Positions 5,221 through 5,586 of a stretch of DNA of 5,586 bases are shown one piece after another; position 1 is the stretch's first letter, and every line of letters starts with the position of its first letter. The notes beneath the pieces are model-generated. The model was not told the origin of the DNA, made no database searches, and worked only from the letters and a program-made list of their open reading frames with translations. Source of the stretch: an uncultured Oscillibacter sp. GTDB lineage: Bacteria > Bacillota > Clostridia > Oscillospirales > Oscillospiraceae. The stretch covers positions 1 through 5,586 of the forward strand of contig CAMNAE010000125.1 in NCBI GenBank assembly GCA_946530565.1, written 5' to 3'. Position numbers and translations under genes: made by a program.

Positions 5221-5585
5221 GGGGATGTACCGGTTTCGACGGGGGTGTGGGTGCGGGATCAGCGGGCGGCGGCGCCTGACCGCCATAAAACGGGCAACTT
5301 ATAAATTAAATAACAACGATCCTGTTGCTATTGCTGCCTGATTAGCGGCAGCCGTCCGACCCGGAAGGACCGCGAGCCGGGAAGGGCGTCGTTTAGCGGT
5401 AAATGTGCGTACGCTAAGCTTTGCGTGTACCATAAATCATGAAGCTCACCTGACCTGAGGGCGTGTCGGCTTGCCTTCAGTGAGGGGAACAGGAAGCTTC
5501 GGGCTTCCAAAATAACCGTCTGCGCCCGGAGAACATCCCGAGGAAGTGCTTTCGGACAGGGGTTCGACTCCCCTCATCTCCACCA
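5221..5585 (+). ncRNA. ssrA: tmRNA (transfer-messenger RNA)
   Basis: This is a complete one-piece tmRNA of 365 nt. tmRNA, charged with alanine and bound by SmpB, rescues ribosomes stalled on mRNAs lacking a stop codon and tags the nascent protein for proteolysis. The 5' end GGGGATG (5221-5227) pairs with CATCTCC (5575-5581), one G-U pair, to form the acceptor stem. The diagnostic 5' block ACCGGTTTCGACGGGGGTG (5229-5247) is present. The T-arm AGGGGTTCGACTCCCCT (5558-5574) precedes the acceptor strand, and discriminator A5582 and an encoded CCA (5583-5585) finish the gene. CGGGAT (5254-5259) pairs with ATCCCG (5535-5540) as part of the long P2 helix. An A/T-rich single-stranded stretch holds the tag reading frame, followed by the GC-rich pseudoknot domain. 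Confidence 0.97.
5294..5341 (+). other. tmRNA-encoded proteolysis tag reading frame
   Basis: The likely resume codon GCA (5294-5296) opens a frame encoding ATYKLNNNDPVAIAA, closed by TGA at 5339-5341. The hydrophobic end and terminal Ala-Ala fit tags recognised by ClpXP-type proteases. The terminal residues read A-I-A-A rather than the common A-L-A-A. The stop position is certain given the frame. The exact first codon is inferred from similarity to other tmRNAs. Confidence 0.8.
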
Positions 5586-5586
5586 T

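Noticed and set aside
1..5586. Search for a mobile element, CRISPR array, toxin-antitoxin pair or defence system
   Set aside because: No transposase or integrase, no regularly spaced repeats, and no recognised toxin, nuclease or antiphage gene is present. The tmRNA 3' end is a known integration hot spot, but the window stops one base after it.

Overview
The window reads as chromosomal DNA from a GC-rich member of the Firmicutes, most likely class Clostridia (Oscillospiraceae/Ruminococcaceae type). This rests on a B. subtilis-style FMN riboswitch with U-tract terminators upstream of ribD, purine-rich Shine-Dalgarno sites, sigma-A type promoters, GTG starts, strongly GC-ending codons, and a one-piece tmRNA with an encoded CCA end. 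No genus can be fixed from the sequence alone.

Layout. (1) Positions 1-719, minus strand: a sigma-A promoter, an FMN riboswitch, two successive intrinsic-terminator hairpins, and the first 119 codons of ribD, which runs off the left edge. (2) Positions 740-3686, plus strand: a divergent promoter drives an apparent three-gene operon, a DUF2461 protein, an HD-domain hydrolase overlapping it by 23 nt, and a 494-residue DUF1846 (UPF0371) protein, closed by a strong terminator. (3) Positions 3711-4254: a separate promoter and a small helical DIP1984-family protein. (4) Positions 4255-4490: a gene-free gap with an orphan tRNA-like T-arm hairpin. (5) Positions 4491-5117: a multi-pass membrane protein of the PAP2 phosphatase superfamily. 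(6) Positions 5174-5585: an extended -10 promoter and the complete tmRNA gene ssrA, ending one base before the window edge.

The ribD block and ssrA are well-understood housekeeping modules: FMN feedback on riboflavin synthesis, and ribosome rescue. The three-gene operon is the least understood part. Two of its products belong to families without an assigned reaction, and the third is an HD hydrolase of unknown substrate. Overlap, tight spacing and a shared terminator suggest co-expression, but the sequence does not show what they do together. I see no CRISPR array, insertion sequence, prophage gene or defence system. The points most worth a second look are the tandem terminators behind the riboswitch, the shared A/T palindrome between the divergent promoters, the orphan T-arm, the duplicated hairpin element around 3656-3776, and the atypical tmRNA tag ending.
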